Source: Anoplopoma fimbria
Taxonomy: Eukaryota; Chordata; Actinopteri; Perciformes; Anoplopomatidae
Assembly (NCBI RefSeq): GCF_027596085.1
Contig: NC_072465.1
Location: 12,948,857-13,012,856 of the forward strand
Length of the DNA stretch: 64,000 nucleotides
Direction: 5' to 3'
In this document: positions 35,840 to 48,800 of the stretch, piece by piece
How the letters are laid out: every line of letters begins with the position of its first letter
How positions within the stretch are numbered: the stretch's first letter is position 1
The notes under the pieces: generated by a model
The model's input: the letters and a program-made list of their open reading frames with translations, nothing else
Databases searched by the model: none
Told to the model about the DNA's origin: nothing
Made by a program: the position numbers and the translations under genes

Positions 35840-37066
35840 GAATAATAACTTCCGCCTCGAAGGCCCTATTGAAACTGTAGTGTTTATAATTAAGGCCCGA
35901 GCACCGACAACGTCGGGCCGCGAAGGCCCTATTGAAACTGTAATGTTTATTATTATTAGGGCCCGAGCACCGACAACGTCGGGCCACGAAGGCCCTATTG
36001 AAACTGTAGTGTTTCTTATTAGGGCCTGAGCACCGACAACGTCGGGCTGCATGAAATTTGCTAGGCGTATGTATCTCATCTGGACTTTAAAAAAAAGCCT
36101 CTTGGGACCATGCTCCAAACCAAACCGGAAGTCAGCCATTTTGATTTTTGTGTGCATTTTCATCACTTTTTCAGCCGTTTACAGGCGCTACACTTTAACG
36201 AACTCCTCCCAGGGAATTCATCAGATCCACTTCAAATTCAGTCAGTACAATCTCAAGACCTTAGCGATTAAAAGTTTTCAAAAGATTGTTGTTTCGCAGA
36301 ACGCTGTTACCGTGGCGACGCATTTTTCGCCATGAAAACAAAGGTGTTTTTAAAAGGTCTAAAAATGCTTGAAACACTACCACACTTGGCACACACATTA
36401 AAAGTCCAAAATGTAGTTGCCTGATATGATTTTAATGCGTCAGAGTTGCAAGACGACTCGATAGCGCCCCCTACAATATTTCGATTTTGAAAGGCCATGG
36501 TCATCATCCCGTAAGTCCGATTGACTTGAAATTCTACACACATATCTAGTTCCATCTGCTGTACAAACCACGTGCTCTAACTTTTAGGCTCCGCCTCCTA
36601 GATTTTCCGCCATTTCGAATTTTGTTAAAAACACATTTTTGTATACTCGTCGTAAATGCCAAGTCCTATTGCTTCCAAACTTTCTCTGTGTTATCACACA
36701 ATCAATATCACCAATAATTTAAAAAAGCTTGTTGATATCTCATTGCGTTAACAAGATATGGAGCAGTGAACATAATAGGGGCGTGGCTTTGTACAACAAC
36801 ACAATTAAATTGAAAACCGTTTGGCCTATCATCACGAAACTTGCAGAATATGTCAGCATTGCATCCTGTAACATACCCTAACATTTTCATTCCATTCATC
36901 CAATATGGGCTGCTACAGTAATTTGTTCAATTTCTGTATTTTTAGGCATCTAACTATTGGACGCGGTGTCCAATTGTCACAGGCGTTTGCGGCGTACCGC
37001 CGCCCCCCCGACGCGAGCGCACTGCGAGGGCCCGATCATCGCTGCTTGTAGCTTTAATTATTATTA
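35840..37066 (+). repeat. Teleost interspersed repeat with palindromic array
   Basis: A characteristic fish repeat runs from the CGAAGGCCCTATTGAAACTG units at the left to GAGGGCCCGATCATCGCTGC and GTAGCTTTAATTATTATTA at the right. The middle has phrases such as CATTTTTCGCCATGAAAAC and CGATAGCGCCCCCTA (each shown separately). It has no credible open frame, so it looks non-autonomous. I recognise the sequence as widespread in teleosts but cannot name its superfamily with confidence. Confidence 0.6.
35858..36048 (+). repeat. Three tandem 63-66-bp units with hairpins
   Basis: CGAAGGCCCTATTGAAACTG begins units at 35858, 35921 and 35987. Each unit ends with a stem made of GGCCCGA and TCGGGCC around GCACCGACAACG. 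In the third unit the arms are eroded (GGCCTGA and TCGGGCT). The A/T-rich joint (TTATTATTATTAG) varies in length and accounts for the different unit sizes. Confidence 0.85.
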
Positions 37067-38529
37067 TAAAAACGAGACACTGGTCCAATGCAGAGCCATG
37101 TATTGCAGGAAGCTGTTATCAACTCTGTTACAGCACTCAAGGCAACTAATCATGCACAGCTATTTCTACTGATGCCAATCCTATATCGTCATGTTAATTA
37201 GCTGCACAAAGCACAAAGCACAAGTTTCTTGCCAAAAGCTGCATTTTACAACATTACATTTGAACACGTTATAATAACGTTATAATTCACTTTTGCCCGA
37301 TAATCATTTGTACTGAGTAGAGCTTAAATGCATCATAATAAAACACAATGCAACTTCCATTCAAGTTAGCTTTTAGCTCCGCAAGACTGTTCTGCCATGA
37401 ATGTATAGAGAGAACTGGATACAGCGTCCGAGGCGAGGCCTTGTTAATTCCTATGAAAGTTGCTAAAATTTGCTTCAAAGCCTGGTGCTCCTCTGGGGGG
37501 CTTGTATGGTATGGTACTGATTTCAACATGGATTTGTTGCTCACCTTGTAGTATTAGCATTCATTGCTCTTATAGCATTATGTATAACAGCACTGAACTG
37601 AACAGGAAATAATGTTTTCCTGTGAACAGAACTTCCCTTTGCACATCATTGGAATGTCAACTTGTCCAAATTAGCGTTAAGGGTAAATGGTTGCTGAGAT
37701 GTCTCATAAATTATGGGAGTTTATAGTCATCGTATTAGTATTTCTCCATTTCTGTTCATCGAAAAGTGGAATCAAGAAACAGACATGAATAAGCCAAACA
37801 GTTCAGAGATTCTGTCTGATGGAATTGAATTGAGCCAAGGGAAAGTAGTTTGAAAATTTGTGTTTGCTTTCTTTCTTCATGATTATGGTGGATAGCATTC
37901 AATGTGAGTCAAATATGTACCAATGCAAAAACAACTGCCAGATCAATGCTTGAATCCTTAATGTGAAATACAACATTTACTGACAAGATCAAACATCAAC
38001 CTTTGTCGGCAGAAGTTTGAAAGGTACACCATACAACAAAGTTACATTCCCGCTTATACTTACACAATTTAAGAAACAATAGTTAAACATTTCCCCACAT
38101 CAATAGCACACAAATAAAAAAAATAAAAAAAATGAAATGAGGATTCTAAATGTAAATAGTGCCATCCATCCATTCTCCAGAAATCTCTCAGCTGACCCAC
38201 CCCCTTCCCTCACCTTGGCATTACACACATAAGCGTTCCACAATATTGTACTGCATACAGTCACATTATTGATTAGTGTAGCTATATATAATAGCCACAT
38301 CTACCGGCCCAGCTACCTCTTCGCCACAATTGTCTGGCACAACGCCCAAATAGCCCCACCAACCTGCCTGTTCATCTCAAGCTCAATTTTACACCACTTA
38401 GGGCAGTGACTCACACCCAACCCTGAGGGTTCAGGCAAAGGACAACGGCCTCAGACTTGGAGGTAGTGGAGGTAGTGACTCTAAATCTTCTTCAAATTTG
38501 ACTGCAAAGCGCCCCAGTGTATGCTAAAG
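37067..38529. other. Anonymous DNA, no gene seen
   Basis: Only motif-free frames of up to 85 codons are present. No element end was recognised. Confidence 0.4.
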
Positions 38530-38960
38530 GTCAAGGGATGAAAGGGGCCAACAGAACCACATCATCTACAATCCTGTCCATGAAAATCACAAACAGGATA
38601 GGTGACAAGGGACAACCCAGGACAACCCAGGACAACCCAGGAAACGTGTTTGACTTTGTGATATACAGACAAATCTCTCACTTTGGTTAAGTAGGGTGAC
38701 TTGTAGCAAAGACCCCGGTACCCCATATTTTCCCGGGGGACACGGTGGAAAGCCTTCTCAAAGACTGGGGGGGGCAAACTCCCCACTCTACATGAGAGTT
38801 TGCAGGTCCTTCTCGCAGCCAGGAAAAAGTATGCATCCCTACTTCTGGATCTGAGGTTCAACGATCGGTCAGAGCCTCTTTTCCAGCCCCAGAATCAATT
38901 TTCCCAGAGAGGCTGAGCAGTGTAGAACCCCGATAATTAGAGCACACTCGTTTGTCTCCT
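38530..38960 (-). pseudogene. Eroded LINE reverse-transcriptase relic
   Basis: On the minus strand a 99-codon frame (38562-38861) includes EKAFHRVPREN, which matches the motif A region of fish LINEs (FVDLEKAFDRVPR-type). It is followed by a Tyr-Arg-rich stretch and then VCDFHGQD, where such proteins have an I/V-F-x-D-R segment. On the + strand the wording CCTGTCCATGAAAATCACAA, GGGGGACACGGTGGAAAGCC and CCCCGATAATTAGAGCACA (separate motifs) is that of a common teleost LINE read antisense. Most catalytic motifs are lost. The 10-bp unit GGACAACCCA is repeated three times at 38610-38640. Confidence 0.6.
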
Positions 38961-41347
<2,387 letters not shown>

Positions 41348-41380
41348 AAATGTAGGCTAATAATAAATTAGCCTACATTT
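41348..41380. repeat. 13-bp perfect hairpin beside the hAT end
   Basis: AAATGTAGGCTAA (41348-41360) and its exact complement (41368-41380) surround a 7-base loop. It lies 13 bp outside the left end of the hAT element. Confidence 0.85.
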
Positions 41381-41599
41381 TGACTACTGAAACCAGGGGT
41401 GCCCACACTTTTTCGGCTTGCGAGCTACTTTTAAAATGACCAAGTCAAAATGATCTACCTACATTAAAAATGCTAAATATATATTTATATATACACTGAG
41501 TATACTATATATTTACAATATACAGTATGTTGGCATACCTTGCATAACTGCATGAACTCTTATGGCACAATACAATTCCGCACATTTTTGGTCATTACC

Positions 41600-42089
41600 T
41601 TACTCTGACGACTTGCACTGAATGGAATCAGCCAGGGTTGCATAGTCCGGACAGTAGCTGCTGGTAGCCAGCCTCAAGCAGACTTCTAAATGGTCATCAG
41701 TCATGGTAGAATGGTATTTGGACTTAATATTCTTCATGTGGGAAAAGGCTGACTCATATAAATAAGTAGAGCCGAATAATGCAGTCAAGAAGGTAGCACA
41801 TTTCTTCATGTTTGGGTACTTTTCCTCTGTGAGTAAAAAATGACTGCTGTCCGGACAACTGTGATTTTAGTTCTCTTAGCTCGCTTTTCGGAGGGAAGTC
41901 AGTGTGGTAGTTCTTATGAGCAGTCCGAAAGTGGCGCTCCACATTTCCCTTCTTCGGAATAGCGATGGTAGATTGGCAGATCAGACAAATGCACTTCGAA
42001 TATGACATTGTGAAAAAAAAGTCCTCCCCCCATTCCGCATGGAAGTGGTAAGTTTTTGGTTTCTTACTTGGTCCAGCTCCCCCACTCAT
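41600..42089 (-). pseudogene. hAT transposase, N- and C-terminal remnants
   Basis: From Met at 42089 the frame gives a BED-type zinc finger region (CLICQSTIAIPKKGNVERHF, with Cys-x2-Cys and two His), followed by FPPKSELRELKSQLSGQQSF. Near 41835 this is joined, with a shift of frame, to the C-terminal dimerisation region (FGSTYLYESAFSHMKNIKSK, then TMTDDHLEVCLRLATSSYCP), which ends at 41600. The central catalytic part is absent, so this copy can only be non-autonomous. These motifs are close to domesticated ZBED5/SCAND3-like proteins. The broken frame argues against a host gene here. Confidence 0.82.
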
Positions 42090-42303
42090 TTTTATACCCT
42101 TTCTTTAGTATAAGTAAATTGGAAGGCTAACTAATTAGCTCGCGGGAGTTTTGCATTAGCTTGCGCGGTTTACCGCGCATGCGTGTTGACCCGTGTGAGA
42201 CGTGATCTCAGACTGGCTGCCTTGTACGTCAATCAAGTGGCAAATGCCATAGGGAGGATGGATGATAGGCTAACATCTAATTTTTTTTGAATGGCAAGCG
42301 ATC

Positions 42304-42355
42304 TACCAGCACTACCTTTGCGATCGACTGGTCGATCGCAAAGGTAGTGCTGGTA
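42304..42355. repeat. Perfect 25-bp hairpin in the hAT terminal region
   Basis: Arms 42304-42328 and 42331-42355 are exact reverse complements with a 2-base loop (TG). The arm reads TACCAGCACTACC then TTTGCGATCGAC. It sits 10 bp inside the right hAT end. Confidence 0.9.
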
Positions 42356-42376
42356 TCGACGTATTGGGCACCCCTG

Positions 42377-43990
42377 CCATAGGGTGTCCTTTAGTAAAAC
42401 CGACATTTAGTTGACAAAATGTTACAAATAACTTTCATGAACTGAAAGCACACTGTGAATGTGTCAAAATGCTAAAATGTACACACAGACAACACCCAAT
42501 AAGATTTCACAGCTACATAAATGTGGCAACACAGTACCATGGAAACACATTGCTATACTGGGTTTTCTTACGCCATTCACTGACTTTTCCACAACCTGCT
42601 AGATGGGGACTGCTGTGACTGTTTTTAAGCGTCAGAAACAAGTTACCTTAGGACCACTCCAAGATCAAGCAAGAGGAAGGAACTGACGCAGAGGGATATT
42701 ACAGCGTGTTCCGTAAAGAATGGCTGCTAAGACTGGCTTAGGCTGATCCAAGAGTCATTAGCAAAATGAGAACCACAAAATCATGACTTGCAGTTCACCA
42801 GCATTCCCTATCGATCCATCCCAAGCGAGGAAGCAGCACACCAACCAGCAAGTAGGTGGTGGTCAGCTGAAGCATCTTGGGGTGCTGTGCTGAACCTGGA
42901 TAGGAACTGTAGGAGAAACTCTAACCCTTTTCCGAGTATTTGACTTTGATTGCATGTATAAATTTGATGAAATATATTTATGATACAATTTATAGAGATA
43001 CTCAGGCGGTCCCAGTGTTTACAGTTTGCAGGATGACTGTTTACTTTGAGTTTTACTTCAAAACACTATCAATTTAAATATTGACATGTTAGAAACATAT
43101 TTTCGAAAAACATTGATATTGTACATGCATATTACTGAAGAATGTCATGCTATATAGGCAGATAATTGAGATTGCAAAGGCCAACAGTGTTCTGTTGTAT
43201 CTACCGATCTGTCTCGATGTAGTGGCTGTATGAAAGTACTTAGAGCCAGTTAGCAGAAAACAAAAGTATAGTTTCAGCCAAAATGGTTTCTGGCTCCTAT
43301 GTTAAGCCAATCTGTGTGGCTTTTTGATTTATTATATCACTGTAACTAAAATCAGCTGTTTTTGGCAAAAATAATAGACCTTGGTGAAATATTCTTACAA
43401 GAAAATATATGTCCATGCGATCGTAAAATGTGTAAAAAATGTGACTGCTTTGATTCCTTAGTGACAGGCAGTGCATTACATAGCTTGGAATTTCTAGCTT
43501 TCAGTGATACCAAGTATGATATTAGACTGAAAATGATCTCTGATCTAATTACATCTGTGTTACTTTAATGTTTAAATACTTATGTAATAGGACAAAGTTT
43601 AGATAGAACATTTGCTTAGGGATTTGAAAGCTGAAGACCTGACAGTATAACATATATCATATGTTCTATAAATAGAATAGGAAGCTGCTGGGGAGGAAAG
43701 GATATTAATGGCCAAATGAAAATTACTGAAACCAATAATGTAATAAAATGATTATTTATTACAATCTCAGCTAACAAGGCATTACTAAAAACACTAAAAC
43801 CATAACACTCATTATATTAAAAAATGTCCTGTCCAACATTAACTTAGCAAAAGTGTGGAATCTAAGATGAGGCCAGTGGTGGGTGGGGAGTGTCCAGGGT
43901 GTTATTGTTTACTCACCTCAAGTGTAACACAGCAATCCCCAGCCAACATGGCTCCTATCCTAGTGCTACACTCCATGCTGCTTTATGGAA
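42377..43990. other. Anonymous DNA, no gene seen
   Basis: Motif-free frames of up to 68 codons only. Confidence 0.4.
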
Positions 43991-43996
43991 CATTAG

Positions 43997-44180
43997 GTCA
44001 CATTCCTGGGCCATGGGATTCAGCACCACGGACCAGGAGGTACAAGCCGTGAGAGCTCTGTGCAGGATTTTAAGAGCTTCCTGGGCCTGGACTCCTACTA
44101 CAGAAGGGTTTTTTTAGGGGGTTATCCTGTACAACTGCACCCTGTATCTGTTCTAAATAAGATATCTACACAGAAAATAT
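43997..44180 (+). pseudogene. Ty3/gypsy reverse-transcriptase relic
   Basis: One + strand frame reads VTFLGHGI, then QDFKSFLGLDSYYRRVF, then a Pro/His-rich stretch up to LNK. The FLG(L/H) and SFLGLxxYYRRF motifs lie between the RT palm and the RNase H in Ty3/gypsy elements. Only about 60 codons survive and no LTR was recognised. The wording differs from the gypsy element at 53521-58570 (RRFLGLAGYYRRFI), so it is a separate lineage. Confidence 0.6.
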
Positions 44181-44343
44181 GACTATATCCTGTATGGCTC
44201 ACATCATTTTGAAAGATAACCACTTTGTTTGACTAGCTCTGACTGCTGAATCCTCATTTTATTCTCAGTGAGTTTGTCCAATATCACTTACATTGGTTCA
44301 TATGTGCGTAGAGGATCTGTTCATACCAGTATAAACAGTAGGA

Positions 44344-44525
44344 ATGAGTTCATCGGGATGGCATGGTGGTGTAGTGGTCAGCACTGTTGCCTCTCAGCTA
44401 GAAGGGCCCTGGTTTTCTCCCTTGCTGGCCAGCCCTTCTGTTCGGATATCAGAAGGGCTGTTCGGAGTGTGTTGGCTGGAGTATGTTTTTTCAGGACATT
44501 CACACAGTTTTTCATGGTCAGGATT
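44344..44525 (+). repeat. tRNA-headed SINE-like repeat, degenerate
   Basis: The head GGCATGGTGGTGTAGTGGTC holds an A-box-like TGGTGTAGTGG (44367-44377), and a B-box-like but eroded GGTTTTCTCCC lies at 44411-44421. The same family occurs, inverted and longer, at 30224-30548. A 10-bp hairpin (AGCCCTTCTG, 44431-44440, against 44450-44459) follows the head. Confidence 0.6.
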
Positions 44526-44600
44526 TTAATATTGAATGGTAAACCAAAAAAATGGGCAGTTTTGTTCTGACATTATACTGTTAAACTGTTGTATTCCCAG

Positions 44601-44708
44601 TTGCAGAATCATGATCGAGTAGACGAGGACATTCCCTCCAAGTGGAGATCAGAAGAGGAGATGGCAGCAGAAGCTTCAGATTTGAGGAAACAGCTTGAGA
44701 AGCCCTAA
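44601..44708 (+). CDS. Candidate host terminal exon (35 residues)
   Basis: After a possible acceptor (GTTGTATTCCCAG, ending 44600), the frame starting at 44601 reads [15 protein letters not shown], then [20 protein letters not shown], then TAA (44706-44708). The peptide is highly charged and rich in Glu, Asp, Lys and Arg, and its second half looks helical or coiled-coil. That composition is unlike random frames in this AT-rich window. I recognise no family. If real, it would be the last coding exon of a + strand host gene whose other exons lie outside the recognisable part of this window. An old mobile-element fragment or chance are the alternatives. There is no clear branch point or strong polypyrimidine tract. 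Confidence 0.35.
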   Translation: MQNHDRVDEDIPSKWRSEEEMAAEASDLRKQLEKP

Positions 44709-44929
44709 ATGGTAAATTGAAAAGGGGGAAAAAATGACCATACTAACACAAATAACACCAGTGAACATTGCCACAGTTTAAGTATAGGATTACAGTGATT
44801 TTGGATGGACTGACATAGTGGGGAAAAAGGAACAAAAACAACAAAAAAATTTATCCAAAAACTGCAAATAATGTATTAGGCACATTATTTGTAACCTGAC
44901 CAATTGTCTATTGATCAATATTGACTATT

Positions 44930-45180
44930 AGCCCTGGCTCTAGGAATTACAATGTTGGTCTGTCACTTGGTCAACCAATTTTGTCTGAAGTATAATATCT
45001 CACCAACTACTGGGTGGATTACCAATTTTGCACAGACATCATGTTGCCAGGGATGAATCTCATATCACCTAGGTGGTGCCCTGACTGTTTTACATGCCCT
45101 GTAAATTATCTCAAGACTCAAGAGATTGTATGGAACATTTTGGAACAGACATTAATGGTTCCCATGTTTAAAAAAAAGGC
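44930..45180 (+). repeat. Degenerate common teleost interspersed repeat
   Basis: The stretch has GTTGGTCTGTCACTTGGTC, TCACCAACTACTGGGTGGAT, CAGACATCATGTTGCCAGG and GAATCTCATATCACCT (separate motifs). It resembles the family whose other degenerate copy lies at 3690-4040. No coding capacity was recognised. Confidence 0.4.
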
Positions 45181-47159
45181 AGCATTCCCCTTTGGTAGAA
45201 GAAACATGATAAAGTTCCCTCTAGGGTAGCTATTTTCAACCAGCTGGCCTCTATCTACACTACCTTGTGGCCCACGGAGGTACTGTATCACATGTATGAA
45301 CTACATCCACCTTGCAATTGGATCACACAAGCCGCGACACCAAATTGCACCAGGAAGTGAAAAAGTATTTTTTTTGAAGGATTTTATTGTTATTTTATTA
45401 TGTTTTTTCATGACCCATATATTTGAATTTTCCAACTCAGTAATCCTTTTGTGAAAACTTTAAAAATGTATGAACTAAAACTGTGTTTTCTTTATTGTCT
45501 AGGATGGTGTTCAACAATCCATGTCAGGGTTGAAAGGTGTACTGGACTGGACTGGAGGATTACAGAAACAGACATTAATGTGGAGCTATACTGTCACTGC
45601 AACAATGGCTTTGATGTATTTATTTTCCAAAATAAAGTGCAAATAAACAGAATATCATTACTGGCTAGCATTCTTAGAAACACAAAGTGGTAGAACAATG
45701 AGACTATTGATTAGTCCATTGATAAATAAATAAACAGTGAAAATATTGATATAGAATTTAAGTAATCATTTTACTACAGACAATGGGAGACCTTGAGATT
45801 AGATCACACCAGCCAAGATGGCCCCTTATTCCTATCCCCTTACTTTCAGCGCTCCTGCTCAGACTATGCCCATCTTCGATCCTTGCCTCTTTCACGCTGT
45901 ATCTCAATTGTCCTGTTCTCTTGGTGGGGTTGAAAGGTTCAAGCTCTGTCCTAACTCCATGCAATAGAACCCAGCTGACTGCTGGGAATCTAAATCCCTC
46001 TAACCCCAAATTCACACCAGACATGAGATGTCAGTGGCCCTAGGGCCAACACATTCTCACTCCCAACTCGTCAAATACTAAGGCTTGGTCCGGGGCCTAC
46101 GCTTCAAACTTTAATGTTCCACGTACCCCTTAGGTGTCAGTTTTGGATGTGTTTGAACTTCTGAAGTTTCCTTTGGTTTTGTACCTACTGTTTTCTTTCA
46201 ATGTTCTATGGAGTCAGCTGACCTATATATCAGGTTGTTGAAAAGCGAATGTCTTCAACAGGAAAAAAAAAAGTTTAGCCAGTAGACTACATGAGATGTA
46301 CACAGGAAAACAAAAAGTTTTATCAGTTAACTACCTACCTTCTGTCCTTGTGTTAGATATAAACACCCTGCATCTCCGACTGCAGGTCAAAGGTGGCAGC
46401 AGAATCCGATCCGCTGGGACTGGTAATAAGTAATATGAATAACTATATATAAACAGCCAATCTACTCCCTGATGGTCTTATTTACTCATGTAGGTCATAT
46501 AGAGGCACCAGTGTTATATTGAGGCTATTTATTGACCAGATACAAGTTCCTTACAGTAACTTATATTTATATTTTCAACTGAAACACCCATGTCAGTCAT
46601 AACTGATTGATTGCTGACTATAACATTGTGAAAAATAGGTAATTACATTCATTTTTGTATCAATGCTGAACTGAGATGCCACTTTTTCAAGACATCAACT
46701 CTGCAGCTGAATTATAATGTGTGACTGCCAAAGGCTTACCTTGGTAATCAAGCTGTAAAAGGCACCATGAATTTTAAACAATATTACTTAGGATGATGTT
46801 TCCTGAGCAATAATGGCTGCCACGCCTAGAGAGGTGGAATTCCAGAGTTTTTCTTCAAAGTATTTGTATTTTCATGTTAGGAGATTTTATAATGTACATT
46901 ATTTGTTGGTATCGAAAAAACTGTCATATGAACTGAAAGTGCAATCATGACAAGGTTGTTTTATATGGAGAACTCTGGATGATTTCTTCCATGAACTGAT
47001 AATCTTGCTGCCTGCTGATTCTATACAGATATCTCTCACACATCAATGACAAGCAAATGTAGAATTCTTTTTGTTTTTAGACGTCATTTTTTTAGCCAAG
47101 CCTTGTTTAGAATCAATCAAAACTGAAGCCCATCTAGAGGATGCAACTTTTATAATAAC
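45181..47159. other. Anonymous DNA, no gene seen
   Basis: Frames of up to 88 codons without motifs. A short stretch at 46046-46130 (CTCACTCCCAACTCGTCA and following) resembles phrasing at 12351-12440 and may be an old repeat. Confidence 0.4.
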
Positions 47160-47529
47160 AACTTAAAAGAAAGAGGTTGACTGACATTGGCTTCTCTCAA
47201 AATTCAGGAAATCACCACCCACCACTGAAGTGACTGGTCAAATCACAAATAGTCCAGTAGTTACAGATGGAACACTTTATTGCTGCGTTTTGGCTTGACA
47301 GGGTGTACAGAAATAGTCGTTGGTAGTCGTTGTAAATATGTGAGCGTGGTTTAGTTCAATGAACGCACGCAAACAAAGGCAGTAACACCCGTTTTGGGCT
47401 TTGTTGGCCTAACTACAGTGACTCAGAACAAAAACTCTCCTGTGGCCTTCGTGAACTACACGGAGGAGACGGAATATACCACTCTAAGAGGGGAGGCGGA
47501 ATAGTCCAAGTGGTGTGGCCTTTGTAACA
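47160..47529 (-). repeat. BEL/Pao-like LTR
   Basis: On the minus strand it begins TGTTACAAAGGCC at 47529. It follows directly a G-rich tract (TCTGGGGTGGC, 47530-47540) that fits a polypurine tract, and lies about 65 bases after a BEL/Pao-type pol stop codon. It contains a polyadenylation-like AATAAAGTG. The two ends match the repeat at 1692-2125. The far boundary near 47160 is approximate. Confidence 0.6.
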
Positions 47530-47593
47530 GCCACCCCAGATTTCTGTTGGAAATCTGCACAATAACAAAGGCTGGTAGCCAATACTTGAGTCC

Positions 47594-47717
47594 TTAACCG
47601 TCTGGCAGTTTAGGAAGGCAGATGATGTGGGATACTGGCCGGGTGTAAGAGCGATCTCCTACTTTAACTTCCACAGTCCTTATTCTGCCATCAGATGCAG
47701 AAACAACTACCAACATA
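47594..47717 (-). pseudogene. BEL/Pao pol C-terminal remnant
   Basis: The minus-strand frame ends VSASDGRIRTVEVKVG, then DRSYTRPVSHIICLPKLP, then TAA at 47594-47596. An Asp-Gly-x-Val/Ile-Arg-x-V segment followed by TRPVxxI/L-x-LP is the usual C-terminal tail after the integrase of BEL/Pao retrotransposons. Only about 40 codons are recognisable. Upstream sequence, to the right on the + strand, shows no further pol. The position just before a polypurine-like tract and an LTR supports the call. Confidence 0.6.
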
Positions 47718-48111
47718 AAAATAATGGATATAACGAATAATATAATATTGAGGATAAAATGGAATTATATTTTCCTGAGAGTGGTGTAGAGGTCATGGGG
47801 TCATTGAAATCACAAAGGATTCACCCTCTGGAAAGTAATATGTTCAATTAATATATTGGTTATTGTCATAGTAGATTATAATATATCTTTTGTACAAATA
47901 TGCATTTGTCCTCATTCCTGAAATTAAGAAAAACTTACTCGTGTCAGAGTGTCCAACCAGAGAGGGTTTATCCAATGTGGAACAAGAAAATCAGGGAATG
48001 CTATGATTATGAACACAGTCAGATTGTAAATAACTCTAGTGAACAAAAGGGCTCACTGAATGGTTTGATGAGTATGAGTATAATAGTAAGCATATGAAAT
48101 GGCCTTCACAG
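47718..48111. other. Anonymous DNA, no gene seen
   Basis: AT-rich, with no further pol motif of the BEL/Pao remnant and no other feature. Confidence 0.4.
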
Positions 48112-48410
48112 TCACAAGATACCAGCCCAACTAAACACATCCATCATCAAAACACAAGAGGTTTGTACACAGGTGATCAGATCTTCCCAGGGGAGGGAGA
48201 GGTGATGAAGTGTATGCCTCCTTGGTGTTGGCATAGAACATATCCAGTGTTTTATTGTCTCTGGTGTGGCATGATACGTATTGGGTGAATGTGGGCAGAG
48301 TGGAGGACAGAGGGGCATGATTAAAGTCACCAGAGATAAGGAGGAGGGCATTGGGGTGTTGTGTCAGCAACCTGCTTGTCACCGAGTGGATGACGTTCTT
48401 GATCTACAGC
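48112..48410 (-). pseudogene. LINE endonuclease fragment
   Basis: The minus-strand frame (48131-48382) reads LLISGDFNHAPLSSTLP, TLDMFYANTKEAYTS and LPPLGRSDHL. GDFN and SDH are conserved catalytic blocks of the APE-type endonuclease of LINEs, and the intervening NKTLDxFYANTKEAY phrase is typical of a fish CR1-group/Rex1-like LINE. No reverse transcriptase follows. It is distinct from the L2-like copies, whose blocks read VGDFNIHVD and LSDHYLI. Confidence 0.7.
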
Positions 48411-48429
48411 AATTTAAGCCCATGGTAAG

Positions 48430-48800
48430 GCAAAAGCACATGGTGGTTAGGACAGACACATGTACCACAATGGCCTATATCAACAAGCAAGGCAGAGTTC
48501 GGTCCACTGCACTGTTGGGAATGGCGGAAAGCTTGTGGCTGTGGTTGAGCACATGTTGGCTCTGAAGGCTCTCCACATGCAGGGATGTAGTGCTGGACAG
48601 AGGTGACAACCACATGTCAAGAGGCAGACCCCTACAAGACAAGTTGAGGCTTTAACAAGAGGTGGTGAAGCAGATTTTCAATGCAACACTGGGTCTGTAT
48701 GTGTGTCAATTAATCAATGTGCTGTTGTCAAAGCTATTGCTATGGTGCTTCTGTCTCCTTCTCACAGAATTGGTCAGTACGCTTCTTAAGGGCTTCAGGA
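48430..48800 (+). pseudogene. DIRS-like RNase H relic
   Basis: The + strand frame at 48440-48565 reads VVRTDTCTTMAYINKQG, then RVRSTALLGMAESLWLWL. This matches the V(R/H)TDNTxxxAYINxQGGxRS and L-x-LWA-type segment of the RNase H region in DIRS1-like elements. A shifted frame later contains QEVVKQIF, which fits the downstream EVVRQIW-type segment. An old gypsy-type RNase H is a less likely alternative. It lies head to head with the LINE endonuclease fragment at 48112-48410. Confidence 0.5.

Larger units (their letters stand above)
41394..42376 (-). mobile_element. Internally deleted ZBED-type hAT transposon
   Basis: The ends CAGGGGTGCCCA (41394) and TGGGCACCCCTG (42365-42376) form 12-bp terminal inverted repeats of hAT type. 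Between them on the minus strand are the start and the end of a hAT (Charlie-like, ZBED5/SCAND3-related) transposase, with the middle missing. I find no 8-bp target duplication: the flanking 8 bases are ACTGAAAC on the left and CCATAGGG on the right. So one edge may be altered, or my end call may be off. The right terminal part holds a 25-bp perfect hairpin. Confidence 0.8.

Noticed and set aside
41600..42089. Domesticated ZBED/SCAND3-like host gene
   Set aside because: The catalytic middle is absent, the two parts are out of frame, and hAT terminal repeats flank the locus, so it is a defective transposon.
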